Shown here piece after piece: positions 8,681-18,044 of a stretch of 64,000 bases of DNA (position 1 is its first letter; each line of letters opens with the position of its first letter). The position numbers were made by a program, and so were the translations under genes. The DNA comes from Xanthocytophaga agilis (GTDB lineage Bacteria > Bacteroidota > Bacteroidia > Cytophagales > 172606-1). Location: contig NZ_JASJOU010000005.1 of assembly GCF_030068605.1 (NCBI RefSeq), positions 248,001 to 312,000 on the forward strand, written 5' to 3'. The notes beneath the pieces were generated by a model. It was not told the origin of the DNA. It saw nothing but the letters and a program-made list of their open reading frames with translations, and did not search any database.

Positions 8681-9466
8681 ATGTACGTTCAAACTCGATT
8701 TGTATCTATATTTATTTTTACACTTTTGTCTTATGGCTGTACTTCTTCACAGGAAGAAAAGGCAAATAAAATAGAAGATACAAGTTCTCACCAGTCCGTT
8801 AAACAAATAGGTATACCTACTCCCGACTCACTACGTGACACTACAATTTATGTAAAACAGACAGATACGGTTCAACAACCTCTATCAACACCAAAACCAG
8901 TCCAACTTCATGAGATTCCGGATAGTGGATTTGTAGAACTTATCCTGTTAGATTCGTCTTTTGTACTGGATTTGCGGTATGCAACTCCTAATAACTTCCT
9001 AAAAGAACAAGTTTATGATTGTGCCAAATGTCTTCTTCGAAAGGAAGCGGCACTGGCTCTAATTAAAGCTCAGCATATATTATTGGGTAAAGGATACAGA
9101 TTACGATTATTTGACTGTTACAGGCCTCTTGATGTACAGAAAAAGATGTGGAAGATAATGCCTAATGATCACTTTGTAGGAAATCCTTATGGTAATGGCT
9201 CTATGCACAATAAAGGGGCTGCATTGGATCTTACACTAGCAGACAGTACAGGCAAAGAATTAGACATGGGAACTCCTTTTGATTTTTTTGGGAAAGAAGC
9301 CTATCATGCCTATACAAAACTACCAGCAGATATACTTCAACGTCGACAGCTACTCAAACAAACCATGATCCAGGCAGGCTTTAGTCCTATCACATCTGAG
9401 TGGTGGCATTACTCCTATAAAGGCAAACGATACAAAGTTGCCAATTTCAAGCCTGATTGTAAATAG
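8681..9466 (+). CDS. D-Ala-D-Ala dipeptidase-like lipoprotein (peptidase M15D, VanX/DdpX type)
   Basis: From the ATG at 8681 the product has 261 residues and begins with a lipoprotein signal (MYVQTRFVSIFIFTLLSYGC, Cys20). The frame opens further upstream at 8597, but that start would bury the signal peptide. The catalytic domain has the VanX zinc motifs SMHNKGAALD (SxHxxGxAxD) and SEWWHY (ExxWH), plus the DCYRP arginine motif. Such enzymes cleave D-Ala-D-Ala. A lipidated envelope form is more likely to recycle peptidoglycan than to give vancomycin resistance; no vanHA genes are near. Confidence 0.87.
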   Translation: MYVQTRFVSIFIFTLLSYGCTSSQEEKANKIEDTSSHQSVKQIGIPTPDSLRDTTIYVKQTDTVQQPLSTPKPVQLHEIPDSGFVELILLDSSFVLDLRYATPNNFLKEQVYDCAKCLLRKEAALALIKAQHILLGKGYRLRLFDCYRPLDVQKKMWKIMPNDHFVGNPYGNGSMHNKGAALDLTLADSTGKELDMGTPFDFFGKEAYHAYTKLPADILQRRQLLKQTMIQAGFSPITSEWWHYSYKGKRYKVANFKPDCK

Positions 9467-9636
9467 TTAGTAAGATTTCCGAAACTCAGGCCATTACTCT
9501 TCTAGAAGATATCTTTTATACTTAATAAGGGCAGAAAAGACATCACTTGTTAAAATTCTACAAGAACTAAATGTAAGTTGGCATTCACTCTTTTTTCGTT
9601 GGATAGGCAGGATATAACCCTTTTGGAGAAAGTTTT

Positions 9637-9744
9637 GATTTGTGCATAGTTCGGCTCATTTTTTTTCAATGAAGGCAAGGCAGTGGGTTTGCTCAGCAGA
9701 TAGATTATACACAAGTCCAATCATTTTCGTTGTTGCGCATAACT
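9637..9744 (+). repeat. interspersed intergenic repeat, copy A (~108 nt)
   Basis: The left end reads GATTTGTGCATAGTTC, followed 6-22 nt later by TTTTTTCAATGAAGG; the right end reads CAATCATTTTCGTTGTTGCG then CATAACT. The same elements in the same order and spacing occur at 28254-28362. The two ends of each copy share a TTKYGCATA core in direct orientation. Confidence 0.6.
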
Positions 9745-9788
9745 ATATTAAAGATTGAAATTGCACCTAGTTGTACGCAACAATACAA

Positions 9789-9821
9789 AGTGAGTAGTAA
9801 AAGAAACTTTTACTACTCACT
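9789..9821 (-). terminator. perfect 15-bp hairpin after the PH-like gene
   Basis: Arms 9789-9803 and 9807-9821 are perfect complements with a 3-nt AAA loop. It sits 25 bp past the stop of the minus-strand gene at 9847. The following minus-strand sequence is only moderately T-rich, so termination is likely but not certain. Confidence 0.6.
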
Positions 9822-9846
9822 ATTAAGACTCAGATTATTTTTTAAT

Positions 9847-10122
9847 CTATGCTCTTTCAAGAATCAATTCTTTGATTCGTTCAGCATCCCCTTTCGAGAA
9901 TCCCTTGATTACGATTTCAGGCCTGGCTCTTGGAAGTATACGAATAGTAGCAAAGAAAAGTCCACTATCAATATCAACACCTGATATATCAGAGTAAAAC
10001 ACAAAATTATCGGATCCACTTAATAACCGTTTGGTTCGGAAAGAAACGCCTTTTTCGTTTAACACTACCTGATCAGGAGTGAACATGTCTTTAAGACGAC
10101 TGGCGGAAAATACTTCGTTCAT
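9847..10122 (-). CDS. small PH-like domain protein, uncharacterised
   Basis: A 91-residue soluble protein without signal peptide or membrane segment. The pattern of strands ending in one C-terminal helix (GVSFRTKRLLSGSDNFVFYS, then DISGVDIDSGLFFATIRIL, then DAERIKELILERA) suggests a short bacterial PH-like fold of the kind that reports protein-level or membrane state. I do not recognise a named family. A hairpin follows its stop and no operon partner is seen. It is probably a real gene because of the regular strand pattern and clean boundaries. Confidence 0.6.
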   Translation of the reverse strand: MNEVFSASRLKDMFTPDQVVLNEKGVSFRTKRLLSGSDNFVFYSDISGVDIDSGLFFATIRILPRARPEIVIKGFSKGDAERIKELILERA

Positions 10123-10367
10123 AGTATGGTGTCTGTAGTATAAAAGTTTAAAAATAAAATCCTGTAAATACCTTGTTAGTCACAACATTAATTGCAGAAA
10201 ACAAAATAGGTAACCGAATTACATATCAAGATAAAAAAAGATGCCACTTTGAATCTCAATAAGGTAAATTATTGCTGAATATTTCTTGCGTATAAGCTCT
10301 TAACTTTATTTTCTCTAAGGGAACCTGTTCAGATAACCTGCGGTTCTACAACATTATATTCAAGCAT

Positions 10368-11330
10368 ATGCCTGTTTTACCTATACCATTTTACAATCCC
10401 CCAATCCATCAATGGAATCGTCACTTACAAACGATTCTGCCTAACGTTTTTCGCCGTGTTGAAGGGATACACTACTCTCGAGAACGTATAAAGACTCCAG
10501 ATCATGATTTTCTGGATTTGGATTGGAGTTATGCACAGATTCCTACTACAAAGTTGGCTATTCTGACACATGGATTATTAGGCAATTCAACCCGTACCTA
10601 TATGCTGGGAATGGCAAAGACATTTAACAGAAATGGATGGGATATTTTAAGCTGGAATATGAGAGGTTTAAGTGGTGAGCCTAATCTTCTGGAGCGAATG
10701 ACTACTCACGGCAGTAGTGACGAGCTGGATATAATTATTCAGCATGTTTTAGCACAAAAAGAATACAAAGACATTTCAGTAGTTGGCTTTAGTAAAGGTG
10801 GTAACATTGCATTAAAATATGCAGGTGAGTTGGAAAATGCCATTCCATCTGAAATAAAAAGTATTGTTGCCATCTCCTCTCCTTGTGACGTATTAGGTAG
10901 TGTAGAAGCTATGGGAAATCATAGCATATATGCCCGGATGTTTCGGGATAAGCTCAAAAAATTTTTACTTAGTAAATCCTCTCTTATTGATCAACAAGCT
11001 CTAAAAAAAGCATTGGCTTATGATACCTTAATGGATATAACCAAACATTATGTTGCTCCATTACATGGTTTTAAAGACGACAATGATTATTGTATCCGCT
11101 GTAGTTCACTACCTTATCTTTCTCAAATCAGGGTTCCTACATTGATTTTAAATGCACAAAATGATCCTGTGCTTTCAGCAAGTTGTTCCCCAGCAGATAT
11201 TGCTGCTCATTCCGATTACTTATTCCTGGAAACCCCTGCATTAGGCGGACATGTAGGCTTCAGTCGTTTTAATGAAGAGATGACCTGGGCTGAATATAGA
11301 ACGATTGACTTTGCTCTACACTTCAGGTAA
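10368..11330 (+). CDS. YheT-family alpha/beta hydrolase
   Basis: A 320-residue cytosolic alpha/beta hydrolase of the UPF0017/YheT type. The start has the family signature NRHLQTILPNVFRR, then the oxyanion segment LAILTHGLLGNSTRTYM. The nucleophile elbow is GFSKGGN, where the usual GxSLGGN has Lys for Leu; the acid is Asp in NAQNDPVLS and the base is His in ALGGHVGFSRF. Family members hydrolyse short-chain esters, with physiological substrates unknown. The gene is monocistronic and ends 1 bp before a bidirectional terminator shared with metG. Confidence 0.9.
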   Translation: MPVLPIPFYNPPIHQWNRHLQTILPNVFRRVEGIHYSRERIKTPDHDFLDLDWSYAQIPTTKLAILTHGLLGNSTRTYMLGMAKTFNRNGWDILSWNMRGLSGEPNLLERMTTHGSSDELDIIIQHVLAQKEYKDISVVGFSKGGNIALKYAGELENAIPSEIKSIVAISSPCDVLGSVEAMGNHSIYARMFRDKLKKFLLSKSSLIDQQALKKALAYDTLMDITKHYVAPLHGFKDDNDYCIRCSSLPYLSQIRVPTLILNAQNDPVLSASCSPADIAAHSDYLFLETPALGGHVGFSRFNEEMTWAEYRTIDFALHFR

Positions 11331-11331
11331 G

Positions 11332-11385
11332 AGAGATATAAAAAGCCACTATTTGTTTTCACAGACAGCGGCTTTTTATATCTCT
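11332..11385. terminator. bidirectional terminator between yheT-like gene and metG
   Basis: Arms 11332-11347 and 11370-11385 are perfect 16-bp complements with A5/T5 tracts and a 22-nt loop. It begins 2 bases after the hydrolase stop and ends 14 bases before the metG stop, serving both. Confidence 0.88.
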
Positions 11386-11398
11386 AATCAGTTACTAC

Positions 11399-13498
11399 TT
11401 ATCGTACGGTACCTCCATTTATAATCAATGTAGTTGGACTTACAAATGCCAGTTTTCCGTCTATATTTTCAGCCATAAGTATCATTCCCTGTGAGGAAAT
11501 TCCTTTGATATCTCTTGGGGCCAGATTTGCCAGCAAACATACCTGTTTTCCAATAATCTCTTCTGGCTTGTAATGTTCAGCAATTCCACTCACGACAGTA
11601 CGCTGATCCAATCCTGTATCCAGTGTAAGCTTTAACAACTTCTGAGTTTTAGGAACAGCCTCAGCAGCCAGAATGGTAGCCACTCGAATATCCATCTTTT
11701 GAAAGTCATCAAATGTTACAGCTTCCTTAGCAGGTGCTACTGTTTTAGAGGCTAATTCATTTGCTTTCTTAGAATCTTCGAGTTTCTTTACCTGAGCCTG
11801 AATAGTAGCATCTTCGATTTGAGAAAATAATATTTCCGCGGCTCCAAAAACTTGTCCATCAGGAATTAAATTCACACTTCCTGCCTGTCCCCATCTCAAA
11901 ATAGGAATATTTAACATGTCATATATCTTTTGTGATGTAAATGGCAGGAAAGGCTCTGACAGAACAGCCAAATTAGCCACAACCTGAGCACTAAGATTTA
12001 AGATAGTTTTTACCCGTTCAGGGTCATCCTTGATTTTTTTCCAGGGTTCAGTATCTGCCAAGTATTTATTGCCCATACGGGAAATATCCATCAACAGAGA
12101 TAAACCTTCTCTAAACCGATAGTTTTCTATTGCTTCGGCAATTTCTGCAGGGGCTTTTGCCAATGCTTCTATCAGTTCCCTGTCTATATCAAATAATTCC
12201 CCACGGACAGGAACTTCTCCCTTATAATACTTATGTGTTAATGTGATAATCCGATTTACAAAGTTCCCTAGGTTACTCGCCAGTTCACTATTGTTTTTAG
12301 TCTGGAAATCTTTCCAGGTAAACTCATTATCTTTTGTTTCTGGTGCATTCGTAGTAAGTACATACCGTAATACATCCTGCTGACCGGGAAACTCAGCCAG
12401 ATACTCATGCAGCCATACAGCCCAGTTACGTGAGGTAGAGATCTTATCTCCTTCCAGGTTCATAAACTCGTTAGCGGGTACATTTTCTGGCAGAATGTAA
12501 CTTCCTTCAGCCATCAAGGTTGCCGGGAAAATGATACAGTGAAACACAATATTATCCTTTCCAATAAAGTGTACCAGTTTGGTATCTTTGGCTTTCCAGT
12601 ATACCTCCCAATCACCAGGTGTGGTTGTCTCTGGTACAGGAGCTGTGTACAATTCAGGAGCAGCACCCATTTTCTTGGCAGTAAAGTAATCTTTCGTTGC
12701 AGATATATAGCCAATCGGTGCCTCAAACCACACATACAACACTTTGCCTTCTGTGTCAGGTAAAGGCACCTGAATTCCCCAATCCAGATCTCTAGTCATT
12801 GCGCGTGGTTGTAGCCCTTGTTTCAGCCACGACTGACATTGCCCAGCAACGTTCACCTTCCACTCTGGATGAGAGGCAATATATTCTTCAATTTGTGGCT
12901 GCATTTTGTCCAAAGGCAGATACCAGTTTTTAGTTGATTTCAAAACTGGCTTTCCACCACTCAGCATTGAGTGTGGATTGATAAGCTCCATCGGGCTTAG
13001 GGTACTCCCGCATCTCTCACACTGATCTCCATATGCATTGGGATTTCCGCAATTAGGACATGTTCCCACAATATATCTGTCAGCTAGGAATTGCCCTGCT
13101 TTTTCGTCATAATACTGTTGAGATACTTCTTCTACAAAGACACCTTTATCATACAGGTCTTTAAAAAACTCCTGAGAAGTCTCATGGTGCACTTTTTTGC
13201 TTGTGCGGGAATAGATGTCAAATGAAATACCAAATTCAGCAAAAGAATCCCGAATTTGTGTATAATATTTGTCTACAACTTCTTGAGGAGTAATACCTTC
13301 TTTTTGTGCCCGGATAGTAATAGGTACACCATGCTCATCGGTTCCACTTACAAAGAGCACATCGGCTCCCTTAGCTCTCAGGTAGCGAACATAAATGTCA
13401 GCCGGAATATAACATCCTGCCAAATGACCTATGTGTATAGGGCCATTGGCATATATTAATGCCGCTGTAACAGTATATCTTTTTGGATTCTGGATCAT
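11399..13498 (-). CDS. metG: methionine-tRNA ligase
   Basis: A 699-residue class I aminoacyl-tRNA synthetase charging tRNA-Met. The HIGH motif is HIGH itself at residues 22-25; the KMSKS loop is KISTS (in [10 protein letters not shown]), the usual variant for MetRS. A zinc knuckle [18 protein letters not shown] lies in the connective domain. After the anticodon-binding helices a C-terminal Trbp111-like tRNA-binding domain begins at [15 protein letters not shown] and ends with the protein, as in long MetRS forms. The length and domains are complete. The gene is isolated from other translation genes here. Confidence 0.97.
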   Translation of the reverse strand: MIQNPKRYTVTAALIYANGPIHIGHLAGCYIPADIYVRYLRAKGADVLFVSGTDEHGVPITIRAQKEGITPQEVVDKYYTQIRDSFAEFGISFDIYSRTSKKVHHETSQEFFKDLYDKGVFVEEVSQQYYDEKAGQFLADRYIVGTCPNCGNPNAYGDQCERCGSTLSPMELINPHSMLSGGKPVLKSTKNWYLPLDKMQPQIEEYIASHPEWKVNVAGQCQSWLKQGLQPRAMTRDLDWGIQVPLPDTEGKVLYVWFEAPIGYISATKDYFTAKKMGAAPELYTAPVPETTTPGDWEVYWKAKDTKLVHFIGKDNIVFHCIIFPATLMAEGSYILPENVPANEFMNLEGDKISTSRNWAVWLHEYLAEFPGQQDVLRYVLTTNAPETKDNEFTWKDFQTKNNSELASNLGNFVNRIITLTHKYYKGEVPVRGELFDIDRELIEALAKAPAEIAEAIENYRFREGLSLLMDISRMGNKYLADTEPWKKIKDDPERVKTILNLSAQVVANLAVLSEPFLPFTSQKIYDMLNIPILRWGQAGSVNLIPDGQVFGAAEILFSQIEDATIQAQVKKLEDSKKANELASKTVAPAKEAVTFDDFQKMDIRVATILAAEAVPKTQKLLKLTLDTGLDQRTVVSGIAEHYKPEEIIGKQVCLLANLAPRDIKGISSQGMILMAENIDGKLAFVSPTTLIINGGTVR

Positions 13499-13611
13499 AT
13501 AATGCTAAAAATAATTTGTGTGCAAAGTAATAAATCGGGAAATGAACTTGAAAACAATTTGGCAAAGAAACAGTGAAATTATACTTTCAGTAGTAGTATA
13601 GACATAAAAAA

Positions 13612-13644
13612 CAAAACCCTGCTCAGGAAAGAAGCAGGGTTTTG
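13612..13644 (-). terminator. terminator of the dienelactone hydrolase gene
   Basis: Perfect 12-bp arms (13612-13623 and 13633-13644) with a 9-nt loop; on the minus strand the stem CAAAACCCTGCT is followed by a T6 run. It lies 20 bp after the stop of the gene at 13665. Confidence 0.85.
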
Positions 13645-13664
13645 AGTTGTGATATTATTCAACT

Positions 13665-14516
13665 TTAGACCTTGAACTTTTCTTTCAGGTAATTAATTGC
13701 CATCATATAAGCTTCATCCGCTTTTGCTTTGTCGTAATTGGGGTTGCTTGGATTGGCAAAGGCATGCTCTGCATCAAATGTTTTTACAGTCACTTTTTTT
13801 CCTGCTGCCTGCATATCTTTTTCAAATTGGGAAACAACCTCTGAATTAATCCATTTTTCTCTTCCTGCAAACAAGCCCAATACATCTGTGTGTAAAGTCT
13901 TTAGACGATTTACATCTTTTTCAGGCATACCATAAAACATCACACACCCAACGGCTTGTTTGCCACTGACTAAAGCCGCCTGAAGAGAACGCGCACCACC
14001 AAAACACCAACCAACGGTTGCTATTTTTGCATCCTTTCCTACATATTCAACTGCCCCTTTGGTAATAGCATCCAAGCGCTCAGGTTTAGCTTCTCCCATA
14101 TATTTCCCTGCAGTTTCAGGATCAGTAGCTACTTTTCCATCATACATATCCAATGCGATCACAGTCACTTCACCTTTCAAATCGTTATAGTATTTTTCAG
14201 ATTCACGTTTGATGTAGTCATTCAATCCCCACCACTCCTGAAACACAAAGAGATACTTATTGGATTTTGTTTTTGCCTTTAATTCAAAAGCATTAGCGGT
14301 TTTACCGTCTGTTGTTTTAAAAGTAATCATTTTGCCATCTTTACCTTTATATACATACGGAAGCGGAGCCAGGTGGCTTGCTACAAATTCCGGGTCATCT
14401 ACTAACCGGGCCATTGCGTCTGTGGCTGAGATCTGGCAACAACTCTCAACTTTCTGTGCAAATGTAAAAATACCCGTTGCTAAAAGTGTAAAACAGGTAA
14501 AAAGTAGTCTTTTCAT
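13665..14516 (-). CDS. secreted dienelactone hydrolase family protein
   Basis: A 283-residue alpha/beta hydrolase with an N-terminal signal peptide (MKRLLFTCFTLLATGIFTFA). The Cys nucleophile sits in VGWCFGGARSL (GxCxGG), and the His in DAEHAFANPSNPNY. Dienelactone hydrolases open lactone rings in chlorocatechol breakdown, but most secreted members act on unknown esters. The gene is monocistronic, with a hairpin in its leader (14554-14605) and a terminator behind it. A substrate cannot be inferred from context. Confidence 0.88.
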   Translation of the reverse strand: MKRLLFTCFTLLATGIFTFAQKVESCCQISATDAMARLVDDPEFVASHLAPLPYVYKGKDGKMITFKTTDGKTANAFELKAKTKSNKYLFVFQEWWGLNDYIKRESEKYYNDLKGEVTVIALDMYDGKVATDPETAGKYMGEAKPERLDAITKGAVEYVGKDAKIATVGWCFGGARSLQAALVSGKQAVGCVMFYGMPEKDVNRLKTLHTDVLGLFAGREKWINSEVVSQFEKDMQAAGKKVTVKTFDAEHAFANPSNPNYDKAKADEAYMMAINYLKEKFKV

Positions 14517-14553
14517 GTTAGTAAGTGTTTTGAAAGGATATTCTGTGTTTACA

Positions 14554-14605
14554 TGTAATTTATTTTTCTACAGAAATGGTTCATTTTGCAGAAAAATAAA
14601 TTACA
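14554..14605. other. long AT-rich inverted repeat in the leader of the dienelactone hydrolase gene
   Basis: Arms 14554-14569 and 14590-14605 are perfect 16-bp complements; the 20-nt loop can fold further with AATG/CATT. It lies 38 bp upstream of the start at 14516 and 67 bp after the stop of the preceding gene. No T-run follows on either strand, so it is not a standard terminator. Confidence 0.6.
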
Positions 14606-14671
14606 ACACATCATATGATTATACTAAAACACTCATCAATAAGCATTTATTCCTATAAAGTTTATTTCTTA

Positions 14672-15943
14672 TTAAACTGTCTTTAATTCAAAAATGGTTA
14701 TTTCAGGAGGCATCCCTACACGTCCTGGAAAACCAATATATCCATATCCTCTGTTCACATATAGGTATTGTGTTTTTCCTACATCATTTTTTTCCTGATA
14801 CAAACCAGCCCACTGTTTATAAGCATATTTAACTGGACTCCAGTGAATATTCCCTATTTCTACACCAAACTGTGCGCCATGTGTGTGTCCGGCAAATGCA
14901 ACATCAATATCCTGGAAGTTTGAACGAACCTGAGCATCCCAATGTGTAGGATCATGTGACAGAAGCAGTTTTACTGGAGCATCTTCTGCGCCCTTATAGG
15001 CTTTTGCCAGATTTCCATGTTTTGAAAAACTTCGTCCCCAGTTTTGAATCCCAATAATACTGATTTCATCGCCACTTTGAACAATTTTCCGGTTTTCATC
15101 CATTAGCAAGTCCCATCCCATCAGCTTATGGGCATGCATTAAATCCTGGAGATTTTTTGTTTTTGCAGCTGCGCTTTCCCAATTCACATAATCTCCATAA
15201 TCGTGATTACCTAATGTCGAAAATACACCCAGAGGCGCTTTTAACTTCTGGAAGATTGGAACATAATCTGCAACTTCTTCTGCAATATTATTAACTAAAT
15301 CTCCTGTGAAGAATATCATATCTGGCTTTTCCTTCAACAACATGTCTACTCCTCCAGTAACAGCTCTCTTATTAAAAAAGCTACCTGAATGAATATCTGA
15401 GATCTGAGCAATACGTAGTCCGTCAAATGAACGGGGTAAGTTAGGTAATCGTAAAGTTACTCTACGAACTCTGTAATCATGTGCTCCCAGCAATATACCA
15501 TATCCTACTCCTATAAGAGGAACCGTACCTGCAATGGCAGCAGCTTTGATCAAAAACTCAGAACGAGGAATTATGGGTGCGGCATCCTGAGGAGTTGTGG
15601 TTGAAACTTGGGCAGGCACGTCAGAAGAAGTAAATTTAGAAACTACCCATTTTCCTAATCGGATAATATCATCCAAAAGCACAAAAATCCCTGCAAAAAG
15701 CTTGATAAGCAGATTAGTAAATACCATAGTCATAAGAAAATTCCGCATTACAGAACCTTGCAAACCAGGTATTAAAAAGAATAATACTAATGAAACTATT
15801 GATCCAATAGAGAAAAAAAGTGAGATCCATTGGGCTGGTCGCCGAAACGATTCAGGCAGAGTACGTAAAGCATGATATACATAATAGTCAACTCCAAAGA
15901 ATAGAACTACGATGAGCAATAAAACCATTAATCTGGAAAGCAT
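14672..15943 (-). CDS. membrane-anchored metallophosphoesterase (YkuE/YaeI type)
   Basis: A 423-residue protein. Residues 1-100 hold three or more membrane helices, and a further hydrophobic segment (AAAIAGTVPLIGVGYGILLG, about 133-152) precedes the enzyme domain. The domain has the full set of calcineurin-like metal motifs in order: QISDIHSG, TGDLVNN, LGNHDYGD, LSHDPTHW and AGHTHGAQ. Relatives are phosphodiesterases acting on lipid or nucleotide substrates at the membrane; the substrate here is unknown. The gene is transcribed toward the hydrolase at 13665, 155 bp away. Confidence 0.9.
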   Translation of the reverse strand: MLSRLMVLLLIVVLFFGVDYYVYHALRTLPESFRRPAQWISLFFSIGSIVSLVLFFLIPGLQGSVMRNFLMTMVFTNLLIKLFAGIFVLLDDIIRLGKWVVSKFTSSDVPAQVSTTTPQDAAPIIPRSEFLIKAAAIAGTVPLIGVGYGILLGAHDYRVRRVTLRLPNLPRSFDGLRIAQISDIHSGSFFNKRAVTGGVDMLLKEKPDMIFFTGDLVNNIAEEVADYVPIFQKLKAPLGVFSTLGNHDYGDYVNWESAAAKTKNLQDLMHAHKLMGWDLLMDENRKIVQSGDEISIIGIQNWGRSFSKHGNLAKAYKGAEDAPVKLLLSHDPTHWDAQVRSNFQDIDVAFAGHTHGAQFGVEIGNIHWSPVKYAYKQWAGLYQEKNDVGKTQYLYVNRGYGYIGFPGRVGMPPEITIFELKTV

Positions 15944-16084
15944 GAAATATAGTAGTTTATGTAAAGGTCTGATTGGATAACTGGTTTTGTGCTAGACGGA
16001 GAACTCAAAAAATTATTTTGAAAAAACACTGAAAAAAGTATTCCTTTGATAGTGTAACATCTTATTGACCATACCTTACCGAAC

Positions 16085-16873
16085 ATGTCTATGAATATCT
16101 ATCAGGTTGATGCATTCACTCAACGCATTTTTGGAGGCAATCCAGCTGCAGTTTGTTTATTGGAAGAACCAGCAAAAGAAGAATGGATGCAAAATCTGGC
16201 TATGGAAATGAATCTTTCTGAGACAGCTTTTGCCTGGCCAGAAGGTGATGGATACCGACTAAGATGGTTTACGCCTAAAGTAGAAGTAGACTTATGTGGC
16301 CATGCAACCTTAGCCACATCACATATACTCTGGCAGCTTCAAAAACTATCTCATGAAGATACAGCCCGTTTCTTTACACGAAGTGGCCTTCTTACCTGTA
16401 CAAAAAATAATGACTGGATTGAAATGGACTTTCCAGCAAAACAAGCAACAGAAGTAAAAGCTCCAGGAGGATTAGCAGAAGCATTAGGTGTTAATCCTAT
16501 TTTTGCAGGAAATAATAAAATGGACTATCTGGTTGAAATTGAGTCAGAGGAAGTACTTAGAAACTTACAACCCAATTTCTCAGAATTAAGCAAATTGCCC
16601 ATAAGAGGCACGATTGTTACAGCTCGTAGCCAATCAACTGAGTATGATTTTATCTCCCGCTTTTTTGCCCCTGCTGTAGGTGTGAGCGAAGATCCGGTTA
16701 CAGGTTCTGCGCATACAGCTTTAGCACCTTATTGGGCAGCAAAACTGGGCAAAACAACTATGACGGGTTTTCAGGCATCTTCACGAGGAGGTGTTGTGAA
16801 AGTTCGCCTACTGAATGACCGGGTATTACTTGGTGGGCAGGCTATTACGGTTATGAAGGGTGAATTGTATTGA
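16085..16873 (+). CDS. PhzF-family isomerase
   Basis: A 262-residue protein of the PhzF/diaminopimelate-epimerase fold. It starts with the family signature YQVDAFTQRIFGGNPAAVC. The catalytic Glu46 is in MNLSETAF, and the second half has the mirror motif EDPVTGSAHTALAPYW, with CGHATLA between. PhzF isomerises a dihydro-anthranilate in phenazine synthesis, but no other phz genes are present, so this is likely one of the many family members of unknown substrate. A second Met two codons in (16091) is an equally good start. It is monocistronic. Confidence 0.9.
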   Translation: MSMNIYQVDAFTQRIFGGNPAAVCLLEEPAKEEWMQNLAMEMNLSETAFAWPEGDGYRLRWFTPKVEVDLCGHATLATSHILWQLQKLSHEDTARFFTRSGLLTCTKNNDWIEMDFPAKQATEVKAPGGLAEALGVNPIFAGNNKMDYLVEIESEEVLRNLQPNFSELSKLPIRGTIVTARSQSTEYDFISRFFAPAVGVSEDPVTGSAHTALAPYWAAKLGKTTMTGFQASSRGGVVKVRLLNDRVLLGGQAITVMKGELY

Positions 16874-17013
16874 CTATCAACATTCAGATATTGCTGTTCA
16901 CAAATAATTTTAAACCAATTATTCGGGCAATCCCCTGCTTTTCTCTAATTTGCGCTTCTGTTCCAACTATTTCAGCTTATGTAGTTTGCTGGAATAATTG
17001 TTCTCACTAGCTC

Positions 17014-17763
17014 ATGCGACGACTGTATTCTTTTTGGTGTTATTTCTGGTTTCTTGGATTGTTTTTATTGTTGTTTCCATTTTTCTGGTTGTTTCTGCAA
17101 CGAGAAAAATGGCATCCTAAAGCCCATTACCTTAATCGTTTATGGGGCCAATTATTTTTTCCGTTATGTGGGATCTCTGTTGATATAGAGAACAGAGCAA
17201 CATTATCTCATAATCAAGCCTATGTATTCTGCTCCAATCATTTTTCCTATCTGGATATTGCAGTAATGGGAGTGGTATTGCCTCACTATTATGCTTTCAT
17301 TGGAAAAAGCCAGATTACCAAAGTTCCTCTGTTTGGCTATATGTTTCGCAAGCTTCATATTCCGGTCAATCGGGAGAGCAAACTGGAACGTTACAGAATT
17401 GTACAGAAATCCGTGCATTTTCTTCAGCACAATCGTAGCATTGTAATCTTTCCGGAAGGTGGCATTAAATCCAAACAACCTCCACGAATGGCACCTTTTA
17501 AGGATGGGGCTTTTCGGATGGCTATTGATACACAGGTGCCTATTGTTCCCATAACGTTCCCATATAACTGGCAGATCCTACCAGATGATGGAAAGCTGTT
17601 ATTTTTACGTAAAGGCATAAAAGTAATCATTCATGAACCTATTCCAACAACAGGAATGACAGTTGATGATATGGAATCATTGAAAGATCAGACTTTTACG
17701 GTCATTGAATCTGAATTAGAGAAATATTTTACTTCACTCCAAAAGGAGAAACAAGTAAAATAA
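17014..17763 (+). CDS. plsC: 1-acyl-sn-glycerol-3-phosphate acyltransferase (PlsC)
   Basis: A 249-residue membrane enzyme with an N-terminal hydrophobic segment (about 5-30) and the acyltransferase motifs NHFSYLD (the NHxxxxD form of HX4D), HIPVNRES, and FPEGG, followed by VPIVPITF. It adds the second fatty acyl chain to lysophosphatidic acid on the inner face of the cytoplasmic membrane. It is not part of a visible lipid operon; cysS follows after 281 bp with its own promoter. A paralogue of different acceptor specificity cannot be excluded. Confidence 0.88.
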   Translation: MRRLYSFWCYFWFLGLFLLLFPFFWLFLQREKWHPKAHYLNRLWGQLFFPLCGISVDIENRATLSHNQAYVFCSNHFSYLDIAVMGVVLPHYYAFIGKSQITKVPLFGYMFRKLHIPVNRESKLERYRIVQKSVHFLQHNRSIVIFPEGGIKSKQPPRMAPFKDGAFRMAIDTQVPIVPITFPYNWQILPDDGKLLFLRKGIKVIIHEPIPTTGMTVDDMESLKDQTFTVIESELEKYFTSLQKEKQVK

Positions 17764-17864
17764 CTATCTTTATGGCTGGTATTCAAACCACTATCCTTTC
17801 CTAAGCAACCCACTTATAAAAATGAAGAATATCTGTAGTTTTTAACTTTACTGTAGATAAACTA

Positions 17865-17894
17865 TTTGCTATAGTTAAACTCTCTGTATCTTTG
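17865..17894 (+). promoter_or_regulatory. Bacteroidota-type promoter for cysS
   Basis: TTTG at 17865-17868, an 18-bp spacer, and TATCTTTG at 17887-17894 match the -33/-7 consensus TTTG and TAnnTTTG exactly. Transcription would start near 17901, leaving a leader of about 145 nt before the GTG start of cysS. No gene is convincing within this leader. Confidence 0.7.
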
Positions 17895-18044
17895 TTGCCA
17901 TTTTTCATATATGGTTCTGGTGAACTCAAATTTTTCCACAAAAGAAGTATGCTACTGAACAAATACCTCGATCGATGTTGTTGCATGTAAACCTTTTCAT
18001 GCATAAAACATTCCTGATCTTTCAATTTTAATTCTTTACTCTTT

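Larger units (their letters stand above)
9467..9846. other. intergenic region with a repeat copy and a hairpin (380 bp)
   Basis: This gap between convergent genes carries a ~108-nt repeat copy (9637-9744) and a 15-bp perfect hairpin (9789-9821), both listed separately. The first 170 bases show nothing recognisable. Confidence 0.5.

Noticed and set aside
8681-9466. Vancomycin resistance cluster
   Set aside because: There are no vanH, vanA or vanRS genes, and the protein is a lipoprotein.
9730-9984. Plus-strand frame through repeat copy A
   Set aside because: It runs through the repeat and hairpin and then antisense to the PH-like gene; composition is not protein-like.
16085-16873. Phenazine biosynthesis locus
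   Set aside because: Only a PhzF-family gene is present; no other phz genes are nearby and the family is broad.
17801-18025. 74-codon minus-strand frame upstream of cysS
   Set aside because: It covers the consensus cysS promoter and has no recognisable protein features.
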